Shown one piece after another: positions 1 to 7,713 of a stretch of DNA of 23,478 bases (positions are counted from its first letter, which is position 1; each line of letters opens with the position of its first letter). The notes under the pieces were generated by a model. It saw only the letters and a list, made by a program, of their open reading frames with translations, ran no database searches and was not told where the DNA came from. The translations under genes were made by a program, and so were the position numbers. The stretch is from B1SED10-225 sp964501415 (lineage in GTDB: Bacteria; Bacillota_I; Bacilli_A; Izemoplasmatales; Izemoplasmataceae): the NCBI GenBank assembly GCA_964501415.1, contig CAZCSL010000020.1, positions 1 to 23,478 of the forward strand, in the 5' to 3' direction.

Positions 1-23
1 AATAGTAGTTAGGAGTGACGAAG

Positions 24-386
24 ATGATTAACAAAATTTCAAGAAATGAGATGCGTAAAAAGCGCCATCTTAGAGCTAGACAAACGCTAATCGGTACTGC
101 GCAAAGACCACGTTTAAGCGTATATCGTTCAAATAAAAATATCTATGCTCAACTAATTGATGATATCAACGGTGAAACGCTCGTAGCAGCCTCCACTTTA
201 GAAAAAGATACTAAGAAAGAAACACTTAGTAATAAAGAAGGCGCTAAAGCTGTAGGTGAAATGATCGCCAAACGTGCTTTAGAAAACAAGATTAAAAAGG
301 TTGTATTCGATCGTAGCGGATATCGTTATCATGGACGTATTAAAGTACTAGCTGAAGCAGCACGTGAAGCTGGATTACAATTTTAA
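24..386 (+). CDS. rplR: 50S ribosomal protein L18
   Basis: Primary 5S rRNA-binding protein of the central protuberance of the large subunit. The 120-residue product has the L18 pattern: a basic N-terminus rich in Lys/Arg, then RPRLSVYRSNKNIYAQLIDD, and the C-terminal block VVFDRSGYRYHGRIKVLAEA that ends the family. Length is normal for Bacillota L18. I chose ATG 24 because AGGAG at 11-15 lies 8 nt upstream; an in-frame GTG at 15 overlaps that ribosome binding site and is unlikely to be used. It is the first gene visible of the spc cluster, with rpsE following after 15 nt. Identification is secure; the upstream partner (rplF expected) is outside the window. Confidence 0.97.
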   Translation: MINKISRNEMRKKRHLRARQTLIGTAQRPRLSVYRSNKNIYAQLIDDINGETLVAASTLEKDTKKETLSNKEGAKAVGEMIAKRALENKIKKVVFDRSGYRYHGRIKVLAEAAREAGLQF

Positions 387-401
387 TGAGGAGGTACGCT
401 A

Positions 402-917
402 ATGCAAAACAATCGTAGAAGACGCAAAAAAAGAGAAGAAAATATTTACGAAGAACGTGTCGTAAGTATCGGTCGCGTAACGAAAGTTGTTAAAGGTGGC
501 CGTCGGTTTCGTTTTAATGCATTGGTCGTAGTCGGCGATAAAAAGGGGCAAGTCGGTTTTGGAACCGGGAAAGCCCAAGAAGTACCCGATGCGATTAAAA
601 AAGCTATTGAAGAAGCGAAGAAAAACTTTGTAAAAATCCCTACTTATGGCACCAGTATTCCACATGAGATTACAGGTCGTCATGGCGGAGGGAAAGTATA
701 TTTAAAACCAGCCGTTGAAGGTACCGGTGTTATTGCTGGTGGTCCTGTTCGCGCTGTATTAGAAGCCGCAGGTGTGGCGGATATTCTTTCTAAATCGTTA
801 GGTTCTGACTCACCTATCAACATCGTTCGTGCTACTTTCGATGCCATTCATAGATTACGTACAGCTGAACAAGTTGCCCGTATGCGTGGTAAGAACGTTA
901 AGGAGATTTTACGCTAA
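402..917 (+). CDS. rpsE: 30S ribosomal protein S5
   Basis: Small-subunit protein involved in decoding fidelity and in the mRNA entry channel. The 171 residues show the S5 double-stranded RNA-binding domain (about residues 14-80, with RVTKVVKGGRRFRFNALVVV and GFGTGKAQEVPDAIKKAIEE) and the C-terminal S5 fold with GTGVIAGGPVRAVLEAAGV and the usual NIVRATFDA. Length is in the normal 165-172 range. A GAGGAGG ribosome binding site (388-394) sits 7 nt before the ATG. The stop TAA shares one base with the ATG of rpmD, so the two are probably translationally coupled. Confidence 0.98.
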   Translation: MQNNRRRRKKREENIYEERVVSIGRVTKVVKGGRRFRFNALVVVGDKKGQVGFGTGKAQEVPDAIKKAIEEAKKNFVKIPTYGTSIPHEITGRHGGGKVYLKPAVEGTGVIAGGPVRAVLEAAGVADILSKSLGSDSPINIVRATFDAIHRLRTAEQVARMRGKNVKEILR

Positions 918-1096
918 TGAAGACACTAGAAATCACATTAAAAAAGAGTTTGATTACAACCACACCAAATCAAAGAAAAACAGCCCAAGCATTGGGTTTG
1001 ACAAAAATCAACAAAACCGTTGTTAAAACGGATAGCGAAACCACTAGAGGCATGATTAGAGCTATTGCTCACCTAGTGGAAGTTGTTGAAAAATAG
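917..1096 (+). CDS. rpmD: 50S ribosomal protein L30
   Basis: Small large-subunit protein of 59 residues starting MKTLEITLKKSLITTTPNQR. The family signature is clear: two beta strands flanking helices, a central TAQALGLTKINKTVVKTD segment and the C-terminal RGMIRAIAHLVEVVE. It fills the gap between rpsE and rplO, where L30 is expected in the spc cluster of Bacillota. The ATG overlaps the rpsE stop in a TAATG arrangement; AAGGAG at 900-905 inside rpsE is the likely ribosome binding site with a rather long 11-nt spacer, so coupling to rpsE translation is likely. Short length is normal for L30 (58-60 residues). Confidence 0.96.
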   Translation: MKTLEITLKKSLITTTPNQRKTAQALGLTKINKTVVKTDSETTRGMIRAIAHLVEVVEK

Positions 1097-1107
1097 GAGG
1101 TACCCAA

Positions 1108-1548
1108 ATGAAACTACATGAACTTAAATCAACCCCTGGTTCAACTAAGAAATCCAAACGTGTAGGTCGTGGGATGTCAAGCGGAAATGGTAAGACGGCT
1201 GGACGTGGACATGATGGTCAACGTTCTCGCTCAGGAAGAAAACTCCGCATTGATTTTGAGGGTGGACAAACCCCTTTATATAAGCGACTTAGAAAAGTTG
1301 GATTTAAAAACCCTCATCGCAAAGTTTATGCGACCATTAATATTGATCGTTTGAATCAATATGAGGATGGCACAACCATTACACCTGAGTTGTTATTGAA
1401 AGATCGTTTGGTTCGTAAAATGAATCAAGGTATCAAAGTTTTAGGAAATGGGACTTTAGAGAAAAAAGTCACAGTTAAAGCGCATAAATTTACGGCAACA
1501 GCCGAAGAGAAAATCAAAGCTGCTGGCGGAACTACTGAGGTGATTTAA
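1108..1548 (+). CDS. rplO: 50S ribosomal protein L15
   Basis: Large-subunit assembly protein that threads a long basic N-terminal extension through 23S rRNA. The 146 residues open with MKLHELKSTPGSTKKSKRVG followed by the Gly/Arg-rich segment (GRGMSSGNGKTAGRGHDGQRSR) typical of L15, then FEGGQTPLYKRLRKVGF, and end in the globular domain with VKAHKFTATAEEKIKAAGG. Length agrees with Bacillus L15. AGGAGGT at 1095-1101 precedes the ATG. The stop overlaps the secY start by one base (TAATG), the classic rplO-secY linkage. Confidence 0.97.
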   Translation: MKLHELKSTPGSTKKSKRVGRGMSSGNGKTAGRGHDGQRSRSGRKLRIDFEGGQTPLYKRLRKVGFKNPHRKVYATINIDRLNQYEDGTTITPELLLKDRLVRKMNQGIKVLGNGTLEKKVTVKAHKFTATAEEKIKAAGGTTEVI

Positions 1549-2852
1549 TGGATACTATTAAGGCTGTATTCCAAAACAAAAACCTTATGAAAAAGATTTT
1601 GTTTACGCTAGGTGTGTTTTTGGTTTATCGCGCAGCTACCTATATCACTATGCCACTGATTAATCCTATAGAAATTACAAGATTTTTCGAAGGTCAAGGT
1701 GGATTCTTAGGTATTATGGATGCGTTCACTGGTAGCGCCTTGTCGAATTACTCCATTATTGCCCTAGGTATAGGTCCATATATCACCGCATCTATCGTTA
1801 TTCAGCTATTGCAAATGGATATTGTACCTACGCTTAAAGAATGGAGTCAAGAAGGCGAGACTGGTAAGCAAAAAATTAACCAAGTCACCCGTTATTTGGC
1901 TTTAGGCTTGTCATTTGTTCAATCCTTAGGTATGACTTATGGATTTGCGCTCACTAACGATGCTATTTTTGCCATCGGCGTTGAGCCAACTTTCCTGACT
2001 TACACCTATTTGGCAATAATCATGACAGCAGGGACGGCTTTCTTATTATGGTTAGCTGATCAAATTACACTTAAAGGCGTTGGAAATGGTGTATCCATGA
2101 TTATCGTTGCCGGTATCATTGCAGGGTTACCCGGCATGTTCACATCATTGACTAGTGAGTACGTTATCGATGGTAGTGGTGCTGGCGATTATGCTATCTT
2201 TGGCACCGTAGTCGTTATGTTTATTCTAATTTTACTTGGGGTAACATACATGCAAAGTGCAAACAGAAAGATCCCCATCCAATACTCAAACCGACCATCA
2301 AGCGCTAAATTCAAAGGTAAATCAGGTTCTAACATTCCCTTGAAGATTAACTCAGCAGGGGTTATCCCCGTTATCTTTGCTGTTACAATTTTATCGGTAC
2401 CACAAACGATGTTGAGTTTTATTCCTAACTTACAAAACTCGGGTGCTGGAAGAATTTTGATGGAAACCTTTAATTATCAAAGACCGCTTGGATACGCAGT
2501 ATATGCTATCTTAATTGTCGTGTTTACGTTCTTTTACTCATTTGTACAAATTAACCCTGAAAAAATTTCTAATAATTTACAAAAACAAAATGCGTTTGTC
2601 CCTGGTGTAAGACCGGGTATTGAAACCGAAAATTATATTTCAAAGTTATTATTTAAAATTACCGCTGTAGGTGCTATCTATCTACTGTTTGTAGCATCTA
2701 TTCCTATCTTTGCAGCCATTGTGTTTGGCCTTCCCAATTATATTCAAGTCGGTGGAACAAGCTTATTGATTGTCGTCGGTGTTGCCATTGAGACGACCAA
2801 ACAAATTAAAACCGATGTTCAAGGCAAAAGCTATAGTGGATTTATAAGATAG
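1548..2852 (+). CDS. secY: Protein translocase channel subunit SecY
   Basis: Central membrane pore of the Sec translocon, working with SecE/SecG and SecA. The 434 residues contain about ten hydrophobic segments, starting at residues 17-38 (ILFTLGVFLVYRAATYITM). Recognisable SecY blocks are the plug region with LSNYSIIALGIGPYITASIV, QLLQMDIVPTLKEWSQEGE, the cytosolic loop RKIPIQYSNR, PLKINSAGVIPVIFA and the C-terminal NPEKISNNLQKQNAFVPGVR loop that contacts SecA/ribosome. Length is normal (420-440). Ribosome binding site GAGGTGA at 1537-1543 lies inside rplO. It sits between rplO and adk as in most Bacillota. Confidence 0.98.
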   Translation: MDTIKAVFQNKNLMKKILFTLGVFLVYRAATYITMPLINPIEITRFFEGQGGFLGIMDAFTGSALSNYSIIALGIGPYITASIVIQLLQMDIVPTLKEWSQEGETGKQKINQVTRYLALGLSFVQSLGMTYGFALTNDAIFAIGVEPTFLTYTYLAIIMTAGTAFLLWLADQITLKGVGNGVSMIIVAGIIAGLPGMFTSLTSEYVIDGSGAGDYAIFGTVVVMFILILLGVTYMQSANRKIPIQYSNRPSSAKFKGKSGSNIPLKINSAGVIPVIFAVTILSVPQTMLSFIPNLQNSGAGRILMETFNYQRPLGYAVYAILIVVFTFFYSFVQINPEKISNNLQKQNAFVPGVRPGIETENYISKLLFKITAVGAIYLLFVASIPIFAAIVFGLPNYIQVGGTSLLIVVGVAIETTKQIKTDVQGKSYSGFIR

Positions 2853-2864
2853 GAGGCCATATTC

Positions 2865-3515
2865 GTGAAAGTACTTGTGATGGGACCTCCCGGTGCAGGT
2901 AAAGGCAGTCAATCACAAAAGCTCATTGAAGATTATGAGTTGACACACATATCAACCGGTGAGATGTTCAGACGCTCCTATGAACGGGGTGAAGAACTTG
3001 GAAAAAAAGCGATGGCTTATATTAACGATGGTAATTTAGTTGACGATGAAACGACCAATGAAATCGTCAGAAGAAGACTACTTAAGCCTGATGCATCCCG
3101 ATGTTTCTTACTCGATGGTTATCCAAGAACGGTCAGACAAGCTCAAGCTTTAGACGATATGCTTAAAGAAATGTCATCACGTTTGACAGCGGTTATTAAT
3201 ATCGTTGTTGACAAAGGCATCATACTTGAACGTATGGTTGGCAGACGGGTTTGTCAATCTTGTGGTCATACCTATCATAAAATATTTAAACCACCCAAGG
3301 TGGAAGGACAATGCGACCGTTGTGAAGGTTCACTTTATCAAAGACCGGACGATCAACTGGAATCCGTTCGCAATCGCTTAAGAATTTACGAAAGTAAAAC
3401 CAAACCTATAATTGACTACTACAAAGGCCGAGGTGTGTTGATAAACATCAACGGAATGCAGTCGTTTGAAGCCGTTTACAAAGATATTCAAAAAGCATTG
3501 GAGAGCCTGACATGA
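2865..3515 (+). CDS. adk: Adenylate kinase, zinc-lid type
   Basis: Cytosolic enzyme interconverting ATP + AMP and 2 ADP. The 216-residue product has the P-loop GPPGAGKG at residues 7-14, the AMP-binding STGEMFR (30-36) and LLDGYPRT (82-89) motifs, and the long LID domain. The LID carries four cysteines, C130, C133, C150 and C153 (CxxC...CxxC), the structural zinc site of Gram-positive-type adenylate kinases. The start is GTG at 2865, preceded by AGGAGG (2851-2856) with 8 nt spacing; no ATG fits before the P-loop. The last four bases overlap the map start (ATGA). Confidence 0.97.
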   Translation: MKVLVMGPPGAGKGSQSQKLIEDYELTHISTGEMFRRSYERGEELGKKAMAYINDGNLVDDETTNEIVRRRLLKPDASRCFLLDGYPRTVRQAQALDDMLKEMSSRLTAVINIVVDKGIILERMVGRRVCQSCGHTYHKIFKPPKVEGQCDRCEGSLYQRPDDQLESVRNRLRIYESKTKPIIDYYKGRGVLININGMQSFEAVYKDIQKALESLT

Positions 3516-4261
3516 TAAACCGCAAGAGTGAAAGAGAAATTTTACTCATGAAAGAAGCAGGTCGAATTGTTGCTTTGGCGCATCAAGAGATTAAAAAGAT
3601 GATTAAACCTGGTGTTTCGACACTTGATATCGATGAAGCGGTAGAAAAGATTATTCTTGAGCACGATGCGAAACCATCTTTTAAGGGATATCACGGTTTT
3701 CCAGGTAGTGCTTGTACTTCACTGAATGACGAGGTAGTTCACGGCATTCCATCAAAAAAACGCGTTTTAAAAAATGGAGACATTTTAAAAGTGGATATCG
3801 GTGCTAATTATAAAGGATATCATGGGGATTCTGCTTGGACCTATGCGGTCGGAGACATTAAACCAAAAACGCAAAAATTACTAGAAGTTACAGAAGCTGC
3901 TTTGTTTGAAGGTATTAAACAAGCTAAGGTAGGCAACCGATTGTCTGATATCTCACACGCCATTCAAAGCTACACAGAGTCCCACGGTTTTTCCGTGGTA
4001 AGAGAGTTTGTGGGTCATGGTATCGGAAAAAATCTTCATGAAGATCCACAGTTACCCAATTATGGCCCTAAAAATAAAGGACCCATACTTAAAGAAGGTA
4101 CGGTTCTAGCCATAGAACCAATGGTAAACGCTGGTGCTTTTGATGTAAAACTAAAAGCGGATCAGTGGACTGCGGTAACATCAGACGGTTCGTTAAGTGC
4201 TCATTTCGAACACACCGTTCTAATAACAAAAGATGAACCAGTACTTCTAACTGCGCTCTAA
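3512..4261 (+). CDS. map: Methionine aminopeptidase, type I
   Basis: Removes the initiator methionine from nascent proteins after deformylation. The 249-residue product has the complete dinuclear metal site: D95 (KVDIG), D106 (YHGDSAW), H169 (VGHGIG), E202 (AIEPM) and E233 (HFEHTV), plus the substrate-proximal H77 (VVHGIP). It starts directly with the catalytic domain, with no N-terminal zinc-finger extension. The ATG overlaps the adk TGA by 4 nt, with GGAG at 3500-3503 as the ribosome binding site. The secY-adk-map order is the conserved Bacillota arrangement linking secretion and N-terminal processing. Confidence 0.98.
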   Translation: MINRKSEREILLMKEAGRIVALAHQEIKKMIKPGVSTLDIDEAVEKIILEHDAKPSFKGYHGFPGSACTSLNDEVVHGIPSKKRVLKNGDILKVDIGANYKGYHGDSAWTYAVGDIKPKTQKLLEVTEAALFEGIKQAKVGNRLSDISHAIQSYTESHGFSVVREFVGHGIGKNLHEDPQLPNYGPKNKGPILKEGTVLAIEPMVNAGAFDVKLKADQWTAVTSDGSLSAHFEHTVLITKDEPVLLTAL

Positions 4262-4272
4262 AGGAGGCAATT

Positions 4273-4491
4273 ATGGCTAAAGAAGAAAAAATTGAAATGG
4301 AAGGCAAAATTGTTGAAGCGTTACCAAACACTGAATTTTTGGTGGAACTTGACAATGGCCACAAAATCAAAGCTCACGTTTCAGGTAAAATCCGTATGTA
4401 CTACATACGCATTCTACCTGGTGATAAAGTCACTGTTGAGATGTCACCGTATGACTTAACACGTGGGCGTATTACCTACAGACATAAATAA
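4273..4491 (+). CDS. infA: Translation initiation factor IF-1
   Basis: A 72-residue S1/OB-fold protein that occupies the ribosomal A site during initiation. The sequence has the canonical IF-1 features: MAKEEKIEMEGKIVEALPN, the FLVELDNGHKIKAHVSGKIR strand block, the RILPGDKVTVEMSPYDLTRG core and the terminal RITYRHK. AAGGAGG (4261-4267) overlaps the end of map and gives a strong ribosome binding site. It stands between map and rpmJ as in Bacillus; the ybzG KOW-domain gene found there in B. subtilis is absent. Confidence 0.98.
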   Translation: MAKEEKIEMEGKIVEALPNTEFLVELDNGHKIKAHVSGKIRMYYIRILPGDKVTVEMSPYDLTRGRITYRHK

Positions 4492-4528
4492 TTAAATCGA
4501 TTGAACAGTTCCAAAGGAGGATATTGGA

Positions 4529-4642
4529 ATGAAAGTTAGACCATCCGTAAAAAAGATTTGTGATAAATGTAAAGTTATTAAACGAAAAGGGAAAGTCATG
4601 GTAATTTGTGACAATCCTAAACACAAACAAAGACAAGGTTAA
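4529..4642 (+). CDS. rpmJ: 50S ribosomal protein L36, zinc-binding (C+) form
   Basis: A 37-residue protein starting MKVRPSVKKICDKCKVIKRK, unmistakably L36. It carries the zinc ribbon residues C11, C14, C27 and H32, so this is the zinc-containing form rather than the C-minus paralogue made under zinc limitation. AAAGGAGG at 4513-4520 lies 8 nt before the ATG. It is in the usual place between infA and rpsM. The zinc dependence is of some interest because the window also encodes a zinc/manganese-family importer at 10543-12109. Confidence 0.96.
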   Translation: MKVRPSVKKICDKCKVIKRKGKVMVICDNPKHKQRQG

Positions 4643-4656
4643 TAGGAGGTGCTTGT

Positions 4657-5022
4657 ATGGCACGTATCGCAGGAGTAGATATTCCTCGAGAAAAACGCAT
4701 TGTTATATCATTAACATACATTTTTGGCATCGGTCGAAGCACCGCAGCGAGAATTCTTGAAAACGCCGATGTATCAGAAGACATGAGAGTCAAAGACCTT
4801 TCAGATGAAGAACTTAAGCGTATTCGCGCAGAAGTCGACCATTTTAAAACTGAAGGGGATTTACGTCGTGAAGTATCATTAAACATTAAACGCTTGCAAG
4901 AAATCGGTTCTTACCGAGGCATGCGTCATCGTAGAAAGCTACCGGTTCGCGGTCAAAACACTCGTAATAATGCTCGCACAAGAAAAGGCCCAGCTAAAAC
5001 CGTAGCAAAGAAGAAAAAATAG
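4657..5022 (+). CDS. rpsM: 30S ribosomal protein S13
   Basis: Small-subunit head protein that contacts the P-site tRNA and forms intersubunit bridges. The 121 residues begin MARIAGVDIPREKRIVISLT, then YIFGIGRSTAARIL (helix-two-turn-helix), the GSYRGMRHRRKLPVRGQNT signature and a basic tail rich in Lys/Arg ending AKKKK that reaches toward the tRNA. The length matches Bacillus S13. An AGGAGGTG ribosome binding site starts right after the rpmJ stop. Confidence 0.98.
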   Translation: MARIAGVDIPREKRIVISLTYIFGIGRSTAARILENADVSEDMRVKDLSDEELKRIRAEVDHFKTEGDLRREVSLNIKRLQEIGSYRGMRHRRKLPVRGQNTRNNARTRKGPAKTVAKKKK

Positions 5023-5035
5023 GAGGCAATGAACT

Positions 5036-5422
5036 ATGGCACGTAGAACAAGAAAAAAACGTCGCGCTAAAAAGAATATTCCTTCCGGTGTTGCCCACAT
5101 TCATTCAACATTTAACAACACGATTATTACCGTCACGGATCCAAATGGCAACGCTATTGCTTGGACAAGTGCAGGAGCACTCGGGTTCAAAGGAAGTCGA
5201 AAATCAACACCATATGCAGCGCAAATCGCTAGTGAAGCATGCGCTAAAGCCGCCATGGAACATGGCGTTCAAAAAGTTGAAGTTTCCGTTAAAGGACCAG
5301 GTCCTGGACGTGAAGCGGCTATTCGCTCGTTACAAACGGCTGGTTTGGAAATTACGGCGATTAAAGATGAAACACCAGTTCCACATAACGGATGTCGTCC
5401 ACCAAAACGACCTCGTGGCTAG
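5036..5422 (+). CDS. rpsK: 30S ribosomal protein S11
   Basis: Platform protein of the small subunit, next to the Shine-Dalgarno helix. The 128-residue product shows the highly conserved S11 blocks HIHSTFNNTIITVTD, GNAIAWTSAGALGFKGSRKS, TPYAAQIASEACAKA, VSVKGPGPGREAAIRSLQTA and the C-terminal DETPVPHNGCRPPKRPRG. An asparagine-glycine (NG) pair, the known isoAsp site of the family, is present in HNGCRPPK. AGGAGG at 5021-5026 precedes the ATG. A long open frame in another phase inside this gene (5088-5456) is a shadow. Confidence 0.98.
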   Translation: MARRTRKKRRAKKNIPSGVAHIHSTFNNTIITVTDPNGNAIAWTSAGALGFKGSRKSTPYAAQIASEACAKAAMEHGVQKVEVSVKGPGPGREAAIRSLQTAGLEITAIKDETPVPHNGCRPPKRPRG

Positions 5423-5452
5423 TTTTAAATTTAAACAAGGGAGGTTGTTCCA

Positions 5453-6409
5453 TTGAAAGATATGAAGTTTGAAAAACCGGAAACCATTATTCATCAAGAT
5501 GGCGATACTAAAGGCGAATTTGAAATTACACCCCTAGAACGTGGTTATGGCATCACGCTGGGCAACGCATTACGTCGTATTTTACTATCTAGTTTACCTG
5601 GCGCGGCTATTGTGAATTGTCAAATAGAAGGCGTTCAGCACGAATTCTCTTCTATTGACGGTATTGTTGAAGATGTTACCAATATTGTACTCAATTTAAA
5701 AGATGTCATATTGACGATTGACGATGAAGACCCCAATGTTGAGAAGGAGCTTGAAATTGATGTTGAAGGGCCCTATGAAGTCAAGGCTAAAGATATCAAT
5801 CTTAAAGGCGATCCTGATATCACTATCGTTAACGAAGATTTACACATCGCCACAGTAAATGAAGGCCATTTTAACATTAAAATGACGGCAAGAAGAGGCA
5901 TCGGTTATGTGAGTGCTGAAAAAAACAAACAGTATAACCGTCAAGTTGGAGTCATTCCTATTGACAGTATTTATACCCCTGTACAACGCGTACAATATGA
6001 CGTAGAAAAAACAAGGGTTGAAGACCAGGCAGACTACGACCGTCTAAAGATGGAAATTGAAACCAACGGTGCAATGTCGCCTAAAGAAGCTTTGGGCTTG
6101 GCGGCTAAAATGATGATTGACCATCTTGAACAAGTGGTTGAATTATCTGTTAAAGCTCAAGAGGAAGACTACATGGTTGAAAGAGAGTCCGAACAAAACT
6201 CTCAAAAATTAGAAATGCAAATTGAAGATTTAGATCTATCTGTACGTAGTTATAACTGCCTAAAACGAGCAGGTATTAATACGGTGCAGGATTTACGGGA
6301 CAAATCAGAAGAAGATTTAATGAAAGTCCGTAATTTAGGTAAAAAATCGCTCAAGGAAGTCAAACAAAAACTTGAGGATCTTGATCTTTCACTTGCAAGA
6401 CACTCATAG
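5453..6409 (+). CDS. rpoA: DNA-directed RNA polymerase alpha subunit
   Basis: Assembles the core RNA polymerase and contacts UP elements and activators. The 318 residues have the N-terminal dimerisation domain (GYGITLGNALRRILLSSLPG at about 30-49, then HEFSSIDGIVEDVTNIVLNL and GVIPIDSIYTPVQRVQY), an acidic linker, and the helix-hairpin-helix C-terminal domain with LDLSVRSYNCLKRAGINTVQ and KVRNLGKKSLKEVKQKL (about 262-315). Length is typical. GGGAGG (5439-5444) is 8 nt from a TTG at 5453 but 17 nt from the next ATG (5462), so TTG is the better start, a rare initiator. Confidence 0.97.
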   Translation: MKDMKFEKPETIIHQDGDTKGEFEITPLERGYGITLGNALRRILLSSLPGAAIVNCQIEGVQHEFSSIDGIVEDVTNIVLNLKDVILTIDDEDPNVEKELEIDVEGPYEVKAKDINLKGDPDITIVNEDLHIATVNEGHFNIKMTARRGIGYVSAEKNKQYNRQVGVIPIDSIYTPVQRVQYDVEKTRVEDQADYDRLKMEIETNGAMSPKEALGLAAKMMIDHLEQVVELSVKAQEEDYMVERESEQNSQKLEMQIEDLDLSVRSYNCLKRAGINTVQDLRDKSEEDLMKVRNLGKKSLKEVKQKLEDLDLSLARHS

Positions 6410-6420
6410 GAGGTATTACC

Positions 6421-6780
6421 ATGGCTACTTATCGTAAGTTAAACCGTAGAAGCGATCAACGTCATGCATTATTGCGAGACTTGGTTACGCAACTTATCAT
6501 TCATGAACGTATCGAAACTACGGAAATTAAAGCTAAAGAATTAAGTCGTGTAATGGATAAAATGATTACACACGGCAAAAAAAATACACTAGAATCTAGA
6601 CGACGCGCAGCTAAGACTGTCCGTTTCATGGATACGGATCAAGATAAAAATGCCCTTCAAAAATTATTTGAAGACATCGCTCCACGTTATCAAGAACGGC
6701 AAGGTGGCTACACACGCATCATGAAATTGGGTCCCCGTCGTGGTGACGCAACAGAGATGGCTGTTATCGAGCTAGTTTAA
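6421..6780 (+). CDS. rplQ: 50S ribosomal protein L17
   Basis: Large-subunit protein near the exit tunnel. The 119 residues start MATYRKLNRRSDQRHALLRD and show the family pattern LVTQLIIHERIETTEIKAKE, the central RRRAAKTVRF segment and the end YTRIMKLGPRRGDATEMAVIEL. Length equals that of Bacillus L17. It follows rpoA after 11 nt with an AGGAGGT ribosome binding site overlapping the rpoA stop, and is the last gene of the ribosomal block; a strong hairpin terminator follows at 6799. Confidence 0.98.
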   Translation: MATYRKLNRRSDQRHALLRDLVTQLIIHERIETTEIKAKELSRVMDKMITHGKKNTLESRRRAAKTVRFMDTDQDKNALQKLFEDIAPRYQERQGGYTRIMKLGPRRGDATEMAVIELV

Positions 6781-6798
6781 TCTTTTAATACAACTTGA

Positions 6799-6828
6799 CG
6801 GCGCTTGAAATAAAGCGCCGTTTTTTTA
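6799..6828 (+). terminator. Intrinsic terminator after rplQ
   Basis: A perfect 8-bp stem, CGGCGCTT (6799-6806) with AAGCGCCG (6813-6820), a 6-nt loop and a run of seven T (6821-6827). The GC-rich stem stands out in this AT-rich sequence. It ends the spc/alpha cluster and separates it from the ECF operon, which has its own promoter 40 nt further on. Confidence 0.93.
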
Positions 6829-6867
6829 ATACTATGGCCGCTTTTCATCGCAATTTTAAGTTTAGTT

Positions 6868-6876
6868 TGATATAAT
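6868..6876 (+). promoter_or_regulatory. Promoter of the ecfA1-ecfA2-ecfT-truA operon (extended -10)
   Basis: TGATATAAT at 6868-6876 is a perfect extended -10 element (TGnTATAAT). No good -35 hexamer is found 16-18 nt upstream, as is common for extended -10 promoters. Transcription would begin near 6883, leaving a leader of about 20 nt before the ecfA1 start. Its place just after the rplQ terminator supports independent expression of the ECF genes. Confidence 0.75.
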
Positions 6877-6903
6877 GTTAATGATTTTTGGGAGATGATA
6901 ACC

Positions 6904-7713
6904 ATGGAACCTATGATAGAAATAAAAGACGTTTCATTTTCTTATGATGGAAAGCATGATGTTTTAAAAAACATCAATCTTACAATTAATAAAGGTGAAT
7001 GGATTACCATTTTAGGCCATAATGGTAGTGGTAAATCTACACTTTCTAAACTTATAAATGGATTATTGAAGGCCAAAGAGGGCTCTATTTATATTGATGG
7101 CAGGGAATTAAATGAAAACAATGTACGTAATATACGTAAAAAAATCGGCATCGTTTTTCAAAATCCCGATAATCAATTTGTGGGCGTTACCGTCAGAGAC
7201 GATATTGCGTTTGGATTGGAAAACTTACAAATACCTAGAGATGAAATGATTGAAAGAATTTCCACGTATGCCAAGAAAGTCGATATGTTTGATTACCTAA
7301 ATAAGGAGCCAACGCAATTATCCGGAGGTCAAAAACAGCGAGTTGCTATTGCTGGGATTTTAGCTATGAGAACCGACGTTATCATATTCGATGAAGCAAC
7401 GGCTATGTTAGACCCTAAAGGTAGAGAAAATATCTTATCCTACATGAGACAACTAAGTGAAGAAGGTACGACTATTATCACGATTACTCACGATATGAAA
7501 GAAGCGGTAGAAAGTGATCGTATTGTGGTTTTAAAAGATGGAAAAATCTTAAAAACGGATCAAACAAAAAATATCTTACAAGATAAAAAAACCCTTGAAC
7601 TCTCCAATCTTGAGTTATTGCTGCCACTTGAAGTACTGCATCAACTCAAAGAATCAAATCTAAAACATCCTGATTTGGAGGCCTATTTATGGCAATTAAG
7701 TTTGAAAGGGTAA
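6904..7713 (+). CDS. ecfA1: Energy-coupling factor transporter ATPase EcfA1
   Basis: One of two ATPases that power group II ECF vitamin/metal importers shared among several substrate-binding S components. In the 269 residues: Walker A GHNGSGKST (38-46), Q-loop Q86 in FQNPDNQF, signature LSGGQKQRVAIAG (139-151), Walker B IIFDEA with D163/E164, and H-loop H196. The C-terminal part after residue 205 is the EcfA-specific domain. I chose ATG 6904 because GGAG at 6891-6894 is 9 nt away; the in-frame ATG at 6895 directly abuts that site. It overlaps ecfA2 by 25 nt. No S component is encoded in the window. Confidence 0.95.
   Translation: MEPMIEIKDVSFSYDGKHDVLKNINLTINKGEWITILGHNGSGKSTLSKLINGLLKAKEGSIYIDGRELNENNVRNIRKKIGIVFQNPDNQFVGVTVRDDIAFGLENLQIPRDEMIERISTYAKKVDMFDYLNKEPTQLSGGQKQRVAIAGILAMRTDVIIFDEATAMLDPKGRENILSYMRQLSEEGTTIITITHDMKEAVESDRIVVLKDGKILKTDQTKNILQDKKTLELSNLELLLPLEVLHQLKESNLKHPDLEAYLWQLSLKG

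Noticed and set aside
829..1026. Open frame of 65 codons overlapping the end of rpsE and rpmD
   Set aside because: Out of phase with both S5 and L30, which are clear by homology; the true small gene here is rpmD at 917-1096.
5088..5456. Open frame of 122 codons on the + strand, out of phase with rpsK
   Set aside because: It lies wholly over the strongly conserved S11 gene, lacks a ribosome binding site and has no recognisable composition; a shadow frame.
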